From the NCBI RefSeq assembly GCF_043195095.1, contig NZ_JBAFWN010000010.1: a stretch of 64,000 bases of DNA, one strand, 5' to 3'. The notes beneath the pieces were generated by a model that had not been told where the DNA came from, searched no databases, and was given only the letters and a program-made list of their open reading frames with translations. Positions 25,554-34,291 of this stretch are shown here, piece after piece. A program made the translations under genes and the position numbers. This DNA is from NCEH01 sp043195095. Its GTDB lineage: Bacteria > Pseudomonadota > Alphaproteobacteria > Rhizobiales > Xanthobacteraceae. The first letter of the stretch is position 1; each line of letters starts with the position of its first letter.

Positions 25554-26876
25554 ATGCGTTCTTCCATGGAACCCCACCCTCCGGCGCATGGTCTCGCCGC
25601 CGCCCCAGAGCCTGCCGCAGAATCACCCGCCGCCGAAGCGGCCGGCGCTCCGCGCAAGGGCGGCGCGGCGGTGCCGGTGCTTCTGGTGCTGTGCGCCGGA
25701 TGCCTCATCGCTCTGATTTCGTTCGGGCCGCGCGCCTCCTCCGGCTTTTTCCTGCTGCCCATGTCGAACCAGTTCGGCTGGGGCCGCGACGTGTTCGGCT
25801 TCGCGCTGGCCTTGCAGAACCTGCTCTGGGGGCTCGGTTCGCCGTTCGCGGGGGCGATCGCCGACCGCTTCGGCATCGTGCGGGTGATGTGTGCCGGCGC
25901 GCTGGTCTATGCGGCCGGCCTTGCGCTGATGTCGGTCGCGATCACGCCCGGCCTGCTCAATCTCAGCGCCGGCGTGCTGGTCGGCTTCGGTCTTTCGGCC
26001 TGTTCGTTCAATCTCGTTCTCGCGGCCTTCGGCAAGCTGCTGCCGGAGCGCTGGCGCTCGCTCGGCTTCGGCGCCGGCACGGCAGCGGGCTCGTTCGGCC
26101 AGTTCCTGTTTCCCCCGCTCGCCACCGGGCTGATTTCCCAGGTGGGCTGGCAGGAAACGCTGATGGTCTTTGCCGCCGTGCTTTTGCTCGTGGTGCCGCT
26201 CGCGTTCGCGCTCTCGACCCGTGGCACCGAGGTGGGCCGGGGCGGGCCGGTGGCCGCTCCGCGCCAATCCATTCGTGGCGCATTGGGCGAAGCCTTCGGC
26301 CATCCGAGCTATGTGCTGCTGGTGCTGGGCTTCTTCACCTGCGGGTTCCAGCTTGCCTTCGTCACGGTTCACATGCCGGCTTACCTTGCTGACCATGGCA
26401 TTACCGCCGGAGTCGGGGCCTCCACCCTGGCGCTCATCGGCCTGTTCAACGTGGTCGGTTCGCTGAGCGCGGGTGCGCTTTCGAACCGCTTTTCCCGCAA
26501 GTATCTGCTGGCGGCGATCTATGCGGCACGCGGCGTCGCCATTGCCGCCTTCATCCTGTTTCCGATCACCCCGCTGAGCTGCCTGCTGTTCGGCGCGGCG
26601 ATCGGCCTGCTGTGGCTCTCCACCGTTCCGCCCACGTCCGGACTGGTGATGCTGATGTTCGGGACGCGCTACATGGCCATGCTCTATGGCTTCGCCTTTT
26701 TCAGCCATCAGGTGGGCGGCTTCCTAGGCGTTTACCTGGGCGGTGTGCTTTATGAGGCGTTCGGCTCCTATGACGTGGTGTGGTGGCTCTCGGTGGCGCT
26801 TTCCTTTGCGTCGGCGGCGATCAACCTGCCGATCCGCGAGCGGCCCGTGGAGCGCATGGTACCCAGCGGCGCTTAA
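25554..26876 (+). CDS. MFS transporter
   Basis: A 440-residue major facilitator with about twelve membrane spans. The first is near VLLVLCAGCLIALISFG, MFS motif A is recognisable as GAIADRFGIVRVM between spans 2 and 3, and a matching GALSNRFSRKYLLA follows span 8. The pattern GPRASSGFFLLPM near span 1 and NQFGWGRDVFGFALALQNL is typical of monocarboxylate/oxalate-formate-type carriers, so an organic acid is a plausible substrate, but this is inference. The first 40 residues are Pro/Ala-rich and cytoplasmic. No catabolic genes adjoin. Confidence 0.9.
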   Translation: MRSSMEPHPPAHGLAAAPEPAAESPAAEAAGAPRKGGAAVPVLLVLCAGCLIALISFGPRASSGFFLLPMSNQFGWGRDVFGFALALQNLLWGLGSPFAGAIADRFGIVRVMCAGALVYAAGLALMSVAITPGLLNLSAGVLVGFGLSACSFNLVLAAFGKLLPERWRSLGFGAGTAAGSFGQFLFPPLATGLISQVGWQETLMVFAAVLLLVVPLAFALSTRGTEVGRGGPVAAPRQSIRGALGEAFGHPSYVLLVLGFFTCGFQLAFVTVHMPAYLADHGITAGVGASTLALIGLFNVVGSLSAGALSNRFSRKYLLAAIYAARGVAIAAFILFPITPLSCLLFGAAIGLLWLSTVPPTSGLVMLMFGTRYMAMLYGFAFFSHQVGGFLGVYLGGVLYEAFGSYDVVWWLSVALSFASAAINLPIRERPVERMVPSGA

Positions 26877-27042
26877 GCGCTGGTCGCGCAAATTCCGGGA
26901 TCTCCCGGTGGTTTCAAGACCTTGCGCGCCGCCGGCGGGTCGGGCGGCGGTGCCGGCCGGCAAAAGCCGGCTTTGCATCCTTGCTCCGCCCGGTGAGTCC
27001 GGTGCATGGTCTTTGTTAACCAAAATCGCTTATCGAAGAGTC

Positions 27043-27504
27043 ATGCGAAGCATTTTCCTTGCGGCCGCCGGGTGGACCTTGATCGGGATAGGTTCGGCTG
27101 GCGCTCAGAGCCTCAATCCCGATCAGGCGCGCGCCTTCGTCGTGGGGCGGACGTTCGCGTTCAATTGCTTTGAAGGCACGACCGGTGCCGGCCGTATCTT
27201 CCCTGACGGTTCCGTTGCGGGAACCATTACGCTGCGCGCCCAGGGGCCGGCGCGCTATGTGCGGTTGCCGCCCAACACGGTGCGCGTGCGGGGCGAGAAT
27301 GTGTGCGGCTTTATCGAGGGCATGACCTTCGAACCGTGCTTCGAGGTCAATAAGACTGGCGCCGCCACCTTCCGTGGGTCGCTCGCCGGGGTTGAGACCA
27401 TGTGGTGCGAATTCACGCGCCTCGGCGCGGACACGCCGCAGGTCGCGACCCGCCGCCGACCCAAGGCGCGGGACAATGCGGTGGCGCAGACCTCCGCCGA
27501 ATAG
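27043..27504 (+). CDS. Secreted hypothetical protein
   Basis: A 153-residue protein with a signal peptide (IFLAAAGWTLIGIGSAGAQ, cleavage about residue 22). The beta-rich mature domain carries four cysteines, in FNCFEG, VCGFIEG, PCFEV and WCEF, likely two disulfides in the periplasm. Glycine-rich strands such as GRIFPDGSVAGTI recur. The basic tail (ATRRRPKARDNA) is probably disordered. Similar small periplasmic proteins are common and unnamed in Hyphomicrobiales. The start at 27043 has a GAAGAG site and gives the signal peptide; the frame is open upstream. Confidence 0.75.
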   Translation: MRSIFLAAAGWTLIGIGSAGAQSLNPDQARAFVVGRTFAFNCFEGTTGAGRIFPDGSVAGTITLRAQGPARYVRLPPNTVRVRGENVCGFIEGMTFEPCFEVNKTGAATFRGSLAGVETMWCEFTRLGADTPQVATRRRPKARDNAVAQTSAE

Positions 27505-27596
27505 GCGGCCGGCAAGGCCGCTATCGCCGGGGGAATCGCGCAGCGTCAGTCTGCACCCGCGGTGGTGGGTCCCTCTTCCACCTCCTGGCCCAGATC

Positions 27597-28553
27597 CTAT
27601 GCACCCGTTGCGCGTGCCGCAGAGGATCGGCCTTCGGCCAGCTCGCTCTCCTGCGGGCGGGCTTCTTCCTTTCCCTCGATGGCGGAGCGGTGGCGCATCA
27701 GTTCGCGTCCCACGTGATCCATGAAAGCGCGCACCCGCGCCGTTGCGCGCAGGTCGGGGTGGGTGACCAGCCAGAGGCTTGCGACCATCTCCGCATCCGG
27801 CGCCACCAGGCGCACCAAGCCGGGGGTCGCCGCGCCGATGAAGCACGGCAGCACCGCAAGGCCGATGCCCGCCGCCGCGGCTTCCGCGAGACCGAGCACC
27901 GTATTCACCCGATAGACGATGCGCTCGTCCCCGGCGCGCTCGCGCAGCCATTTCATGGCGCCGACTTGGGCGAAATTCTCGCTGAGCCCGACCCATTGGT
28001 AGGCCCGCAGGTTCGCGGCATCGAACGGGGCCTGGCTCAGCAGGTCCGGCCGGCCGTAAACGCCCCAGCCGATGGTTGCGATGCGCCGCCCCACCAGCGT
28101 GTCGCCGGGCCGGTCGCTGGCGCGGATCGCGATGTCCGCGTCGCGCTTGGTCAGGCTGAGGGATTGGTTGGAGACCAGCACTTCCAGCCGGATTTCCGGA
28201 TAGGCGGCATGGAACGAAGCGAAGATCGGCGTGAGCAGGTGCACCAGCAGCGTATCGTTGGTGGTCACCCGCAATTCGCCGGAGGGTCGCAGGTCCTGAC
28301 CTGTGATCCGCCGTTCTACGGAGAGGATGTCTTCCGCCATGCGATCGGCAAGCCGCACCATCTCTTCGCCGGTGGGGGTGGGGGCATAGCCGCTGCGCGC
28401 GCGCTCGAACAGGCGTGTGCCGAGCGATGCCTCCAGCGTCCCCAGGCGGCGAAACACCGTGGAATGATTGACGCCGAGCATCTCCGCCGCCCCCGCAAGC
28501 GAGCGGGTTTCGGCTACGGCTTTCACGAGGCGAAAGTCATCCCAGGCGATCAT
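27597..28553 (-). CDS. LysR-family transcriptional regulator
   Basis: A 318-residue LysR-type regulator. The N-terminal winged helix (about 1-60) reads WDDFRLVKAVAETRSLAGAA, then NHSTVFRRLGTLEASLGTRLFER, close to the family consensus. The substrate-binding domain follows (about 90-295, LRVTTNDTLLVHLLTPIF...). The C-terminal 25 residues are a charged tail. It is divergent from a DoxX-family gene 97 bp away, the usual arrangement for a LysR regulator and its target, so control of that gene is likely. Effector unknown. Confidence 0.93.
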   Translation of the reverse strand: MIAWDDFRLVKAVAETRSLAGAAEMLGVNHSTVFRRLGTLEASLGTRLFERARSGYAPTPTGEEMVRLADRMAEDILSVERRITGQDLRPSGELRVTTNDTLLVHLLTPIFASFHAAYPEIRLEVLVSNQSLSLTKRDADIAIRASDRPGDTLVGRRIATIGWGVYGRPDLLSQAPFDAANLRAYQWVGLSENFAQVGAMKWLRERAGDERIVYRVNTVLGLAEAAAAGIGLAVLPCFIGAATPGLVRLVAPDAEMVASLWLVTHPDLRATARVRAFMDHVGRELMRHRSAIEGKEEARPQESELAEGRSSAARATGA

Positions 28554-28650
28554 GTGTGCATCCGTGCAAACGAAACCAGGCAATTCAGAGTATGGCTGTG
28601 CGCGGGAGGAAAAGCTACCTAGGGACCAGTCCAAATCTCTGGAGGTTCAA

Positions 28651-29073
28651 ATGATTGATCTTCGTACCGCTCCCTATGGCCTGTTTCTCCTGCGGCTCGC
28701 CCTCGGGGCCATGTGGGTGTCCCATGCCCTCATCAAGTATTTCGTCTTCACCGTGCCGGGCTTTGCCGGCTATCTCACGAACGTGGGAATGCCCGGCTTT
28801 CTTGCGCTGCCGGTGATCGGGGTCGAGCTGATCGGCGGGTTGTTGATCATCGCGGGCGTCTACGCCCGGCCGGTGGCGCTGCTGCTGATCCCGGTGATGC
28901 TGGGGGCGATGTCGGTGCACGTGGGCAACGGGTTCCTGTTCTCCAGCGCAGGCGGCGGCTGGGAATATCCGGCCTTCCTCGTGATCGTTTCGGTTGTGGT
29001 GGCGCTGGCCGGGGAGGGCGCGTTTGCGCTGCGGCCGGCGCAGGCGGGACGACGCCTCCATTTCGCCAGCTAA
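28651..29073 (+). CDS. DoxX-family membrane protein
   Basis: A 140-residue DoxX protein with four hydrophobic helices: GLFLLRLALGAMWVSHALIKY, the GFLALPVIGVELIGGLLI segment that is diagnostic for the family, VALLLIPVMLGAMSVHVGNGF, and AFLVIVSVVVALAGEGAF. DoxX proteins are small quinone-linked membrane subunits in some archaea; most bacterial members have unknown roles, often in redox or sulfur stress. A GGAGG site precedes the ATG. It is divergent from the LysR gene, which probably regulates it. Confidence 0.9.
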   Translation: MIDLRTAPYGLFLLRLALGAMWVSHALIKYFVFTVPGFAGYLTNVGMPGFLALPVIGVELIGGLLIIAGVYARPVALLLIPVMLGAMSVHVGNGFLFSSAGGGWEYPAFLVIVSVVVALAGEGAFALRPAQAGRRLHFAS

Positions 29074-29665
29074 ATGAATCGGGGTACTCAGCTAAGGGGA
29101 ATCGCTTGCGGGCAGATCCCGCAATTTGATCCAAAATGGCGCGCTTTCACCCGGGTGGGTGAAAGCCGCCGTCGCCGATGGAGCGCCTTCAAAGGGCAAG
29201 AAAGTTATATGGTACCTAACTTTCGGTCCATTTTGATCGCCTTTTGCTCCAATTTGGCCGTTGCTGGAAAAAGCGGCAAAAAAATCACACGCACAATTAA
29301 CGGCCTCTGGCATGAAACCTGCCGTCATATTTTCTTCCTTCGGCCTGCATCCGGAGGTGTACTTCAGCGGCGACGCCAAGTGCGGACGACAATTATTTCC
29401 CATTTTATTATATCAGTTTAGACAACTACGAGTAAAATATCGGAAGCAACATCACAATCCGAATTAAGGCGAAATATATTTTGCATCGTATATATCTATT
29501 AATAAAATATGCCACCGCTATTACATATTTTAATGAGCCGATTGAGCAAAAACACACGCCGTCTTGTTAAGCTTGTGCGCTGCCGCGAAGCATTGGGCGA
29601 TTGACGCCAGCCGGGCCGACGGGCATAATTCAGGCTAGAAATTTCCAGGATTTTTGGGGGCTTTC
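29074..29665. other. AT-rich intergenic region upstream of the RTX/secretion locus
   Basis: About 590 bp without a credible gene. The last 250 bp are strikingly AT-rich compared with the rest of the window, with runs such as TATTAATAAAATATG. A 16-bp near-palindrome, GCGAAATATATTTTGC, lies at 29469-29484. Short frames here lack ribosome sites and known domains. The region most likely carries the promoter and regulator-binding sites for the adjacent hypothetical and RTX genes. Confidence 0.55.
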
Positions 29666-30541
29666 GTGGCGGCTGAAGGCGACATCAGAGTGTCGAGCGT
29701 GAATGTGGAGCCGGGACTCTACATTCTGCGCTATGCCTCCGGCGCCGCTACCCGGCGGTCCCCGCTCGTAGAAGTTGCGTGCGACCCGCGCACTCAGAAA
29801 TTCGTTTCCATCATATCCGATCCGCGCACTGCGGGCGGTGTGCTTTCGGGGCCCGGTGCGGCGCTTGTGGTTCGGGCTGTGGCTCCGGCCACTTTACGGC
29901 TGGCCGTCCGCGCCGCAGAGCCGGGCGGCTCCCTGGAAGCACGGATTACGCTGGATCCGGTGTCTCGGGTCGCTGGATCTTTGGCGCCTGCGGCCGAGCC
30001 CGCCGAGCGGGTGCCGTTTGGTGTCGAGCCTGTCGCTGCGGCGTCCGCGGCCACGGGTTCCTCGGCAATTCAGATTCTGGGCCACCTCGCACGGCGTGGT
30101 GATGTTCGGGTTGGTTCAGGCGAATGGTTGGGCGGGCCAGCGGCTCCGCTCCCCATCGAAGGCGTCGCGATTGCGGGCGTGCCGTCTTCGTTCGGTCTTG
30201 AATATCAGGTACGGAGCGGCGTGCGTAAGGTGCAGTGGTCCCCCTGGGTGCCGGCGGGCAGCTTTGCGGGGTCTCGCGGCCGAGCCATGCCTCTTTTAGG
30301 AATTCGATTCCGTCTCGGGTCTACCGGAGCGGAATTGCGGGCGGAAGCCCTGTTTCTCGGCTCACCTGTTGTGTCGCGTAGCGGGTCTGAGGTGGAGCTG
30401 GTTGGATTGTCGGATCGTGATCCGATGGTTGGACTGTCTTTGTCCTTGTCGGACGCTGACTTGAAATACGCGGGTGATGTTTCACCCGTGACGCGAGATG
30501 CGGCAGCCAAGGTTCGTGTATTTAGGGCTGGTGCTCTTTAG
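29666..30541 (+). CDS. Hypothetical protein with ChW-like motif, RTX-locus associated
   Basis: A 291-residue protein of unrecognised family. The frame opens at a TTG (29654), but the GTG at 29666 has a GGGGG ribosome site five bases ahead and is preferred. There is no signal peptide. The N-terminal half is beta-rich with repeated Ala/Val strands. The region about 165-235 (IEGVAIAGV, LEYQVRSGVRKVQWSPWVPA, GSFAGSRGRAMPL, LGIRFRL) resembles a Clostridial hydrophobic W (ChW) repeat: aromatic strand, WxxWV, GxxAGSRG, hydrophobic strand. The C-terminal half repeats a similar strand pattern. It precedes the RTX gene by 57 bp and may be its co-secreted partner or surface anchor; that is inference. 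Confidence 0.6.
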   Translation: MAAEGDIRVSSVNVEPGLYILRYASGAATRRSPLVEVACDPRTQKFVSIISDPRTAGGVLSGPGAALVVRAVAPATLRLAVRAAEPGGSLEARITLDPVSRVAGSLAPAAEPAERVPFGVEPVAAASAATGSSAIQILGHLARRGDVRVGSGEWLGGPAAPLPIEGVAIAGVPSSFGLEYQVRSGVRKVQWSPWVPAGSFAGSRGRAMPLLGIRFRLGSTGAELRAEALFLGSPVVSRSGSEVELVGLSDRDPMVGLSLSLSDADLKYAGDVSPVTRDAAAKVRVFRAGAL

Positions 30542-30598
30542 AAATTCAATTTCTTGATTTCGTCACGCTGAAGGCGAGCGGCGTGGTGGGGGTGTTTC

Positions 30599-33500
30599 AT
30601 GGCAATATATAATCTGACCGAAGCGCAGTTGGTGGATGGAGCCTCCGATCAAGGGTGGGAGCCTTTGACCGATAGCGGAGTTATTACCCCAGAGCAGCAG
30701 GAGCAGATCATTGCCGCGCTGACACAGGCCGGCGTCTATAGTGATACGGATCCTACCGCCACGGCAACTATCGAAGCGCACACCTCCGGCGGTACGGGCG
30801 AAATCCCGACGGATCCTGATGTCGATGCGGTCATCTATGAGACGACCGATAGTGTGGAAGTGGACATTCCGGACACCAATTCCGCGGCCGGCCTGATCTA
30901 TGTGACCGGTAGCGGCGACGATGTTCTGGTCACCAGCGCCAGCTCGACGGTGCTGATCGCCGGCTCCGGCAGCGACTTTCTCGATGCCTTCTCGACCGGC
31001 AATGTGCTTTACGGCGACGACGGCGACGACGGTCTTATTTCCGAGGTCAGCGGCAACACGCTTTATGGCGGTGGGAATGACGACTTCCTCGCCACCACGA
31101 TCGGGTCGAACCTGGTTTATGGTGACTCCGGGAATGACAGCATCACTGGCGGCTTGCAGGGTGAAGCCGGCGTCGGCGTCGACACGCTTTATGGTGGCGA
31201 CGGTGCGGACTCCATCACCTCGATTGGCACCTACAGCCTGATGTATGGCGACGCTGGCGCCGATGACCTGACCGGCTATAGCGGCCAGGACACGCTTTAC
31301 GGCGGCGCCGACAATGACGTGCTGACCGTCGCCTCGGGTAACAACCTGCTGTACGGCGACGCGGGCAATGACACGCTGAATGGCGGTACCGGTGCTGGCA
31401 CGGATACGCTGTATGGTGGCGATGGCGCCGACGAGCTGAGCGCCATTGGCAGCCACGGCTTGCTGTATGGCGACGCGGGCGCGGATGTCCTTCAGGGCTT
31501 CAGCGGCCAGGACACGCTGTACGGCGGTGCCGACAACGATTCACTGACGGTGTCGACCGGCAGCAACGCGCTGTATGGCGATGAAGGGGACGACACGCTC
31601 AATGGCGGGTCCGCCGGCGGCGTGGACACCCTTTATGGCGGTGACGGTGCGGACTCCCTTACCGCGCTGGGCACCGCTGGTCTGCTGTACGGCGGGACCG
31701 GCGCGGATTCGCTGCGGGGCTTTAGCGGTGCGGACACCCTCTACGGCGGTGACGATGCCGACACCCTGACGGTGGATTCCGGCTCGAACGTGCTTTACGG
31801 CGATGCCGGCAACGACAGCCTGACCGGCGGCACGGGCGCCCTCCCGGGCGTTGGAAGCAATCAATATTACGGTGGCGAAGGTGATGATCAGATCATTTCC
31901 GTCAATTCCTACTCCTCCCTCTATGGTGGAGCGGGCGCCGACGACCTGACCGGCTTCAGCGGCAGGGACACGCTCTATGGCGGTGACGATGGCGACAGCC
32001 TGGTCGTCGCAAACGGCAGCAATCTGCTCTATGGCGATGCCGGCGACGACACCATGTCCGGCGGCAGCTCTGGCGGCACGGACACGCTTTATGGCGGTCT
32101 CGGCAACGACTCGCTCTACGCCGTCGGTTCGCATGGATTGCTGTACGGTGACGCTGGATCGGATGTGCTGGTCGGCTATAGCGGGCAGGACACCCTCTAT
32201 GGCGGCGACGACGGCGACAACCTGATCGTCGGAGCGGGTAACAATTTCGCCTACGGCGGTGCCGGCGGCGATACGATCCTGGGCGGCGTCGGTGGCGTGT
32301 CCGGCGGGAGCGTGAACCAGCTCTACGGCGATGACGGTGCGGACAGCATCACGACCGTGAATGTCTATGCCTCCGTGTATGGCGGCAGCGGAAACGACAC
32401 GATCGTTGGCTTCAGTGGCCAGGATACGCTCTACGGTGGCGACGACGACGACACCATCTCGGTCGCCTCCGGAAACAATGGCCTGTACGGCGATGCGGGC
32501 AACGACGTGCTGACCGGCGGCAGCGGCGGCGGGACGGATACGCTCTACGGCGGCGCCGGTCTGGACAGCCTCTATGCCACCGGTTCTCATGCGCTTCTGT
32601 ACGGCGATGCCGGCAACGACAGCCTGAACGGCTTCAGCGGCCAGGATACGCTCTACGGCGGCACCGAAAACGACAGCCTGACGACCTTCGACGGCAATAA
32701 CCAGCTGTACGGCGGCTATGGCGACGATACGCTGGTCGGCGGAACGGGCGCGGCCGCCGGCATCGGAACCAATCTGTTCCACGGCGACGACGGCAACGAC
32801 ACCATCACCTCGGTCAACTCGTATTCGCTGCTCTATGGCGATGCCGGCAACGACGTCCTGAACGGCTTCAGCGGCCAGGATACGCTTTATGGTGGTGCGG
32901 ACGACGACAGCCTGACCGTCGCCTCCGGAAACAACCTGCTGTTTGGCGATGCCGGCAATGACACGCTGAACGGCGGCAACGGGGGCGGTACGGATACGCT
33001 TTACGGCGGCGCCGGTATCGACAGCCTCTATGCGACGGGATCGCATGCCATCCTGTACGGCGATGCCGATGCGGACAGCCTGAACGGCTTTAGCGGCCAG
33101 GATACGCTCTATGGCGGCACCGATGGCGACACGCTGACGACCTTTGACGGCAACAACCAGCTGTTCGGCGGCTATGGCGACGATACGCTGGTCGGCGGAA
33201 CGGGCGCGGCCCTTGGCGTGGGAAGCAATCTCTTCCACGGCGACGATGGCAACGACACCATCACCTCGCTCAATTCCTACTCGTTGCTTTATGGCGACAC
33301 CGGGAATGACGTTCTGAACGGCTTCAGCGGCCAGGATACGCTCTACGGCGGTGATGACAGCGACACGCTGACGGTGGCCACGGGCAACAACCTGCTCTAC
33401 GGCGACGGCGGCTCCGATCTCCTGTTCGGTGGCGATGGCATCGGCATCAATACGCTGTTCGGCGGCCTGGGCGATGATCAGCTCTACAGCGGCGGATCCA

Positions 33501-34207
33501 ATGGCCTGATGTATGGCGATGCCGGCAATGACGTCATCCACGGCTTTAGCGGCGCGGATACGCTGTACGGCGGCGACGACAATGACAGCCTCCAGGTCAT
33601 CACAGGCGGCAACCTGCTCTATGGCGATGGCGGCAACGATACGCTGACCGGCGGCACGGGCGGCAGCGTCGACCATCTGTTCGGCGGCGCCGGGTCCGAC
33701 TATCTCACATCGCTTGGCACCCATGCCGAACTCTATGGCGATGATGGCGCCGACACCCTGACCGGCTATTCGGGCCAAGACACCTTGTTCGGTGGCGCCG
33801 GCAACGATCAGCTGGTGGTGGTGAGCGGCAACAATCTGCTCTACGGCAACGACGACAACGATTTCCTGACGGCCGGCTCTGGCAATGACACGCTGTACGG
33901 CGGCTCCGGCAACGATCAGCTGAACGTGCTTGTGAACGGTACGTCGAGCCTCTACGGCGGCGATGGGAATGACGCGTTCTTCTTGGCCTCCCACACCGGT
34001 GACCATACCATTGATGGCGGGATCGGCAGCGACACCTTGTATCTCTTCGGTCGTGACTATAATCCGAGCGACGTCAGCACCAATCCGTCCACGGGCCAGA
34101 CCACGATCACCTTCTCGGATACGGGTCAGGTCATCACCGTGGACAATGTCCAGGATGTGTACTTCGTGGGTTCGACCACCCAGCACATCACCTTGCCCGG
34201 CAGCTGA
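30599..34207 (+). CDS. RTX (hemolysin-type calcium-binding repeat) protein
   Basis: A 1202-residue protein with no N-terminal signal. The first 100 residues are acidic and unique; about 103-1125 are almost entirely GGxGxDxLx nonapeptides. The last 75 form a hydrophobic/acidic tail (YLFGRDYNPSDVSTNPSTGQ... ITLPGS) like type I secretion signals. The repeats are organised as twelve supermodules starting SG(Q/A/R)DTLYGG, each about four beta-roll turns, of 74 or 78 residues. Calcium outside the cell should fold it. No enzyme domain is visible, so an adhesin, surface layer or matrix protein fits better than a toxin. It is followed by a strong terminator, then SapC-like, glycosyltransferase and type I secretion genes. 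Confidence 0.92.
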   Translation: MAIYNLTEAQLVDGASDQGWEPLTDSGVITPEQQEQIIAALTQAGVYSDTDPTATATIEAHTSGGTGEIPTDPDVDAVIYETTDSVEVDIPDTNSAAGLIYVTGSGDDVLVTSASSTVLIAGSGSDFLDAFSTGNVLYGDDGDDGLISEVSGNTLYGGGNDDFLATTIGSNLVYGDSGNDSITGGLQGEAGVGVDTLYGGDGADSITSIGTYSLMYGDAGADDLTGYSGQDTLYGGADNDVLTVASGNNLLYGDAGNDTLNGGTGAGTDTLYGGDGADELSAIGSHGLLYGDAGADVLQGFSGQDTLYGGADNDSLTVSTGSNALYGDEGDDTLNGGSAGGVDTLYGGDGADSLTALGTAGLLYGGTGADSLRGFSGADTLYGGDDADTLTVDSGSNVLYGDAGNDSLTGGTGALPGVGSNQYYGGEGDDQIISVNSYSSLYGGAGADDLTGFSGRDTLYGGDDGDSLVVANGSNLLYGDAGDDTMSGGSSGGTDTLYGGLGNDSLYAVGSHGLLYGDAGSDVLVGYSGQDTLYGGDDGDNLIVGAGNNFAYGGAGGDTILGGVGGVSGGSVNQLYGDDGADSITTVNVYASVYGGSGNDTIVGFSGQDTLYGGDDDDTISVASGNNGLYGDAGNDVLTGGSGGGTDTLYGGAGLDSLYATGSHALLYGDAGNDSLNGFSGQDTLYGGTENDSLTTFDGNNQLYGGYGDDTLVGGTGAAAGIGTNLFHGDDGNDTITSVNSYSLLYGDAGNDVLNGFSGQDTLYGGADDDSLTVASGNNLLFGDAGNDTLNGGNGGGTDTLYGGAGIDSLYATGSHAILYGDADADSLNGFSGQDTLYGGTDGDTLTTFDGNNQLFGGYGDDTLVGGTGAALGVGSNLFHGDDGNDTITSLNSYSLLYGDTGNDVLNGFSGQDTLYGGDDSDTLTVATGNNLLYGDGGSDLLFGGDGIGINTLFGGLGDDQLYSGGSNGLMYGDAGNDVIHGFSGADTLYGGDDNDSLQVITGGNLLYGDGGNDTLTGGTGGSVDHLFGGAGSDYLTSLGTHAELYGDDGADTLTGYSGQDTLFGGAGNDQLVVVSGNNLLYGNDDNDFLTAGSGNDTLYGGSGNDQLNVLVNGTSSLYGGDGNDAFFLASHTGDHTIDGGIGSDTLYLFGRDYNPSDVSTNPSTGQTTITFSDTGQVITVDNVQDVYFVGSTTQHITLPGS
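32630..33555 (+). repeat. 456-bp higher-order tandem repeat inside the RTX gene
   Basis: The DNA from 32630 and from 33086 is nearly identical for more than 230 bp, an offset of exactly 456 bp (152 codons, one 78-residue plus one 74-residue module). This indicates a comparatively recent in-frame duplication. Confidence 0.85.
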
Positions 34208-34244
34208 GGCGCAGACGCAGCTGCTTGCACTTGACACTCTCAAG

Positions 34245-34275
34245 ACGCCCCGGCATTGCCGGGGCGTTTTTGTTT
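34245..34275 (+). terminator. Intrinsic terminator after the RTX gene
   Basis: ACGCCCCGGC and GCCGGGGCGT form a perfect 10-bp stem with an ATT loop, followed by TTTTGTTT. It separates the RTX gene from the export genes. Confidence 0.93.
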
Positions 34276-34291
34276 CCTGAAAGACCGCTGT

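Noticed and set aside
29261..29467. 68-residue ORF in the AT-rich intergenic region
   Set aside because: No ribosome site, no family similarity, and its C-terminus is encoded by the AT-rich regulatory stretch.
31000..34000. Regularly spaced repeats resembling a CRISPR-like array
   Set aside because: The repeats are in frame, encode RTX nonapeptides, and have no constant-length unique spacers or cas genes.
31541..34243. 900-residue minus-strand frame opposite the RTX gene
   Set aside because: It is the in-frame antisense of the 9-residue repeats; repetitive Val/Ala/Ile sequence is an artefact of the repeat.
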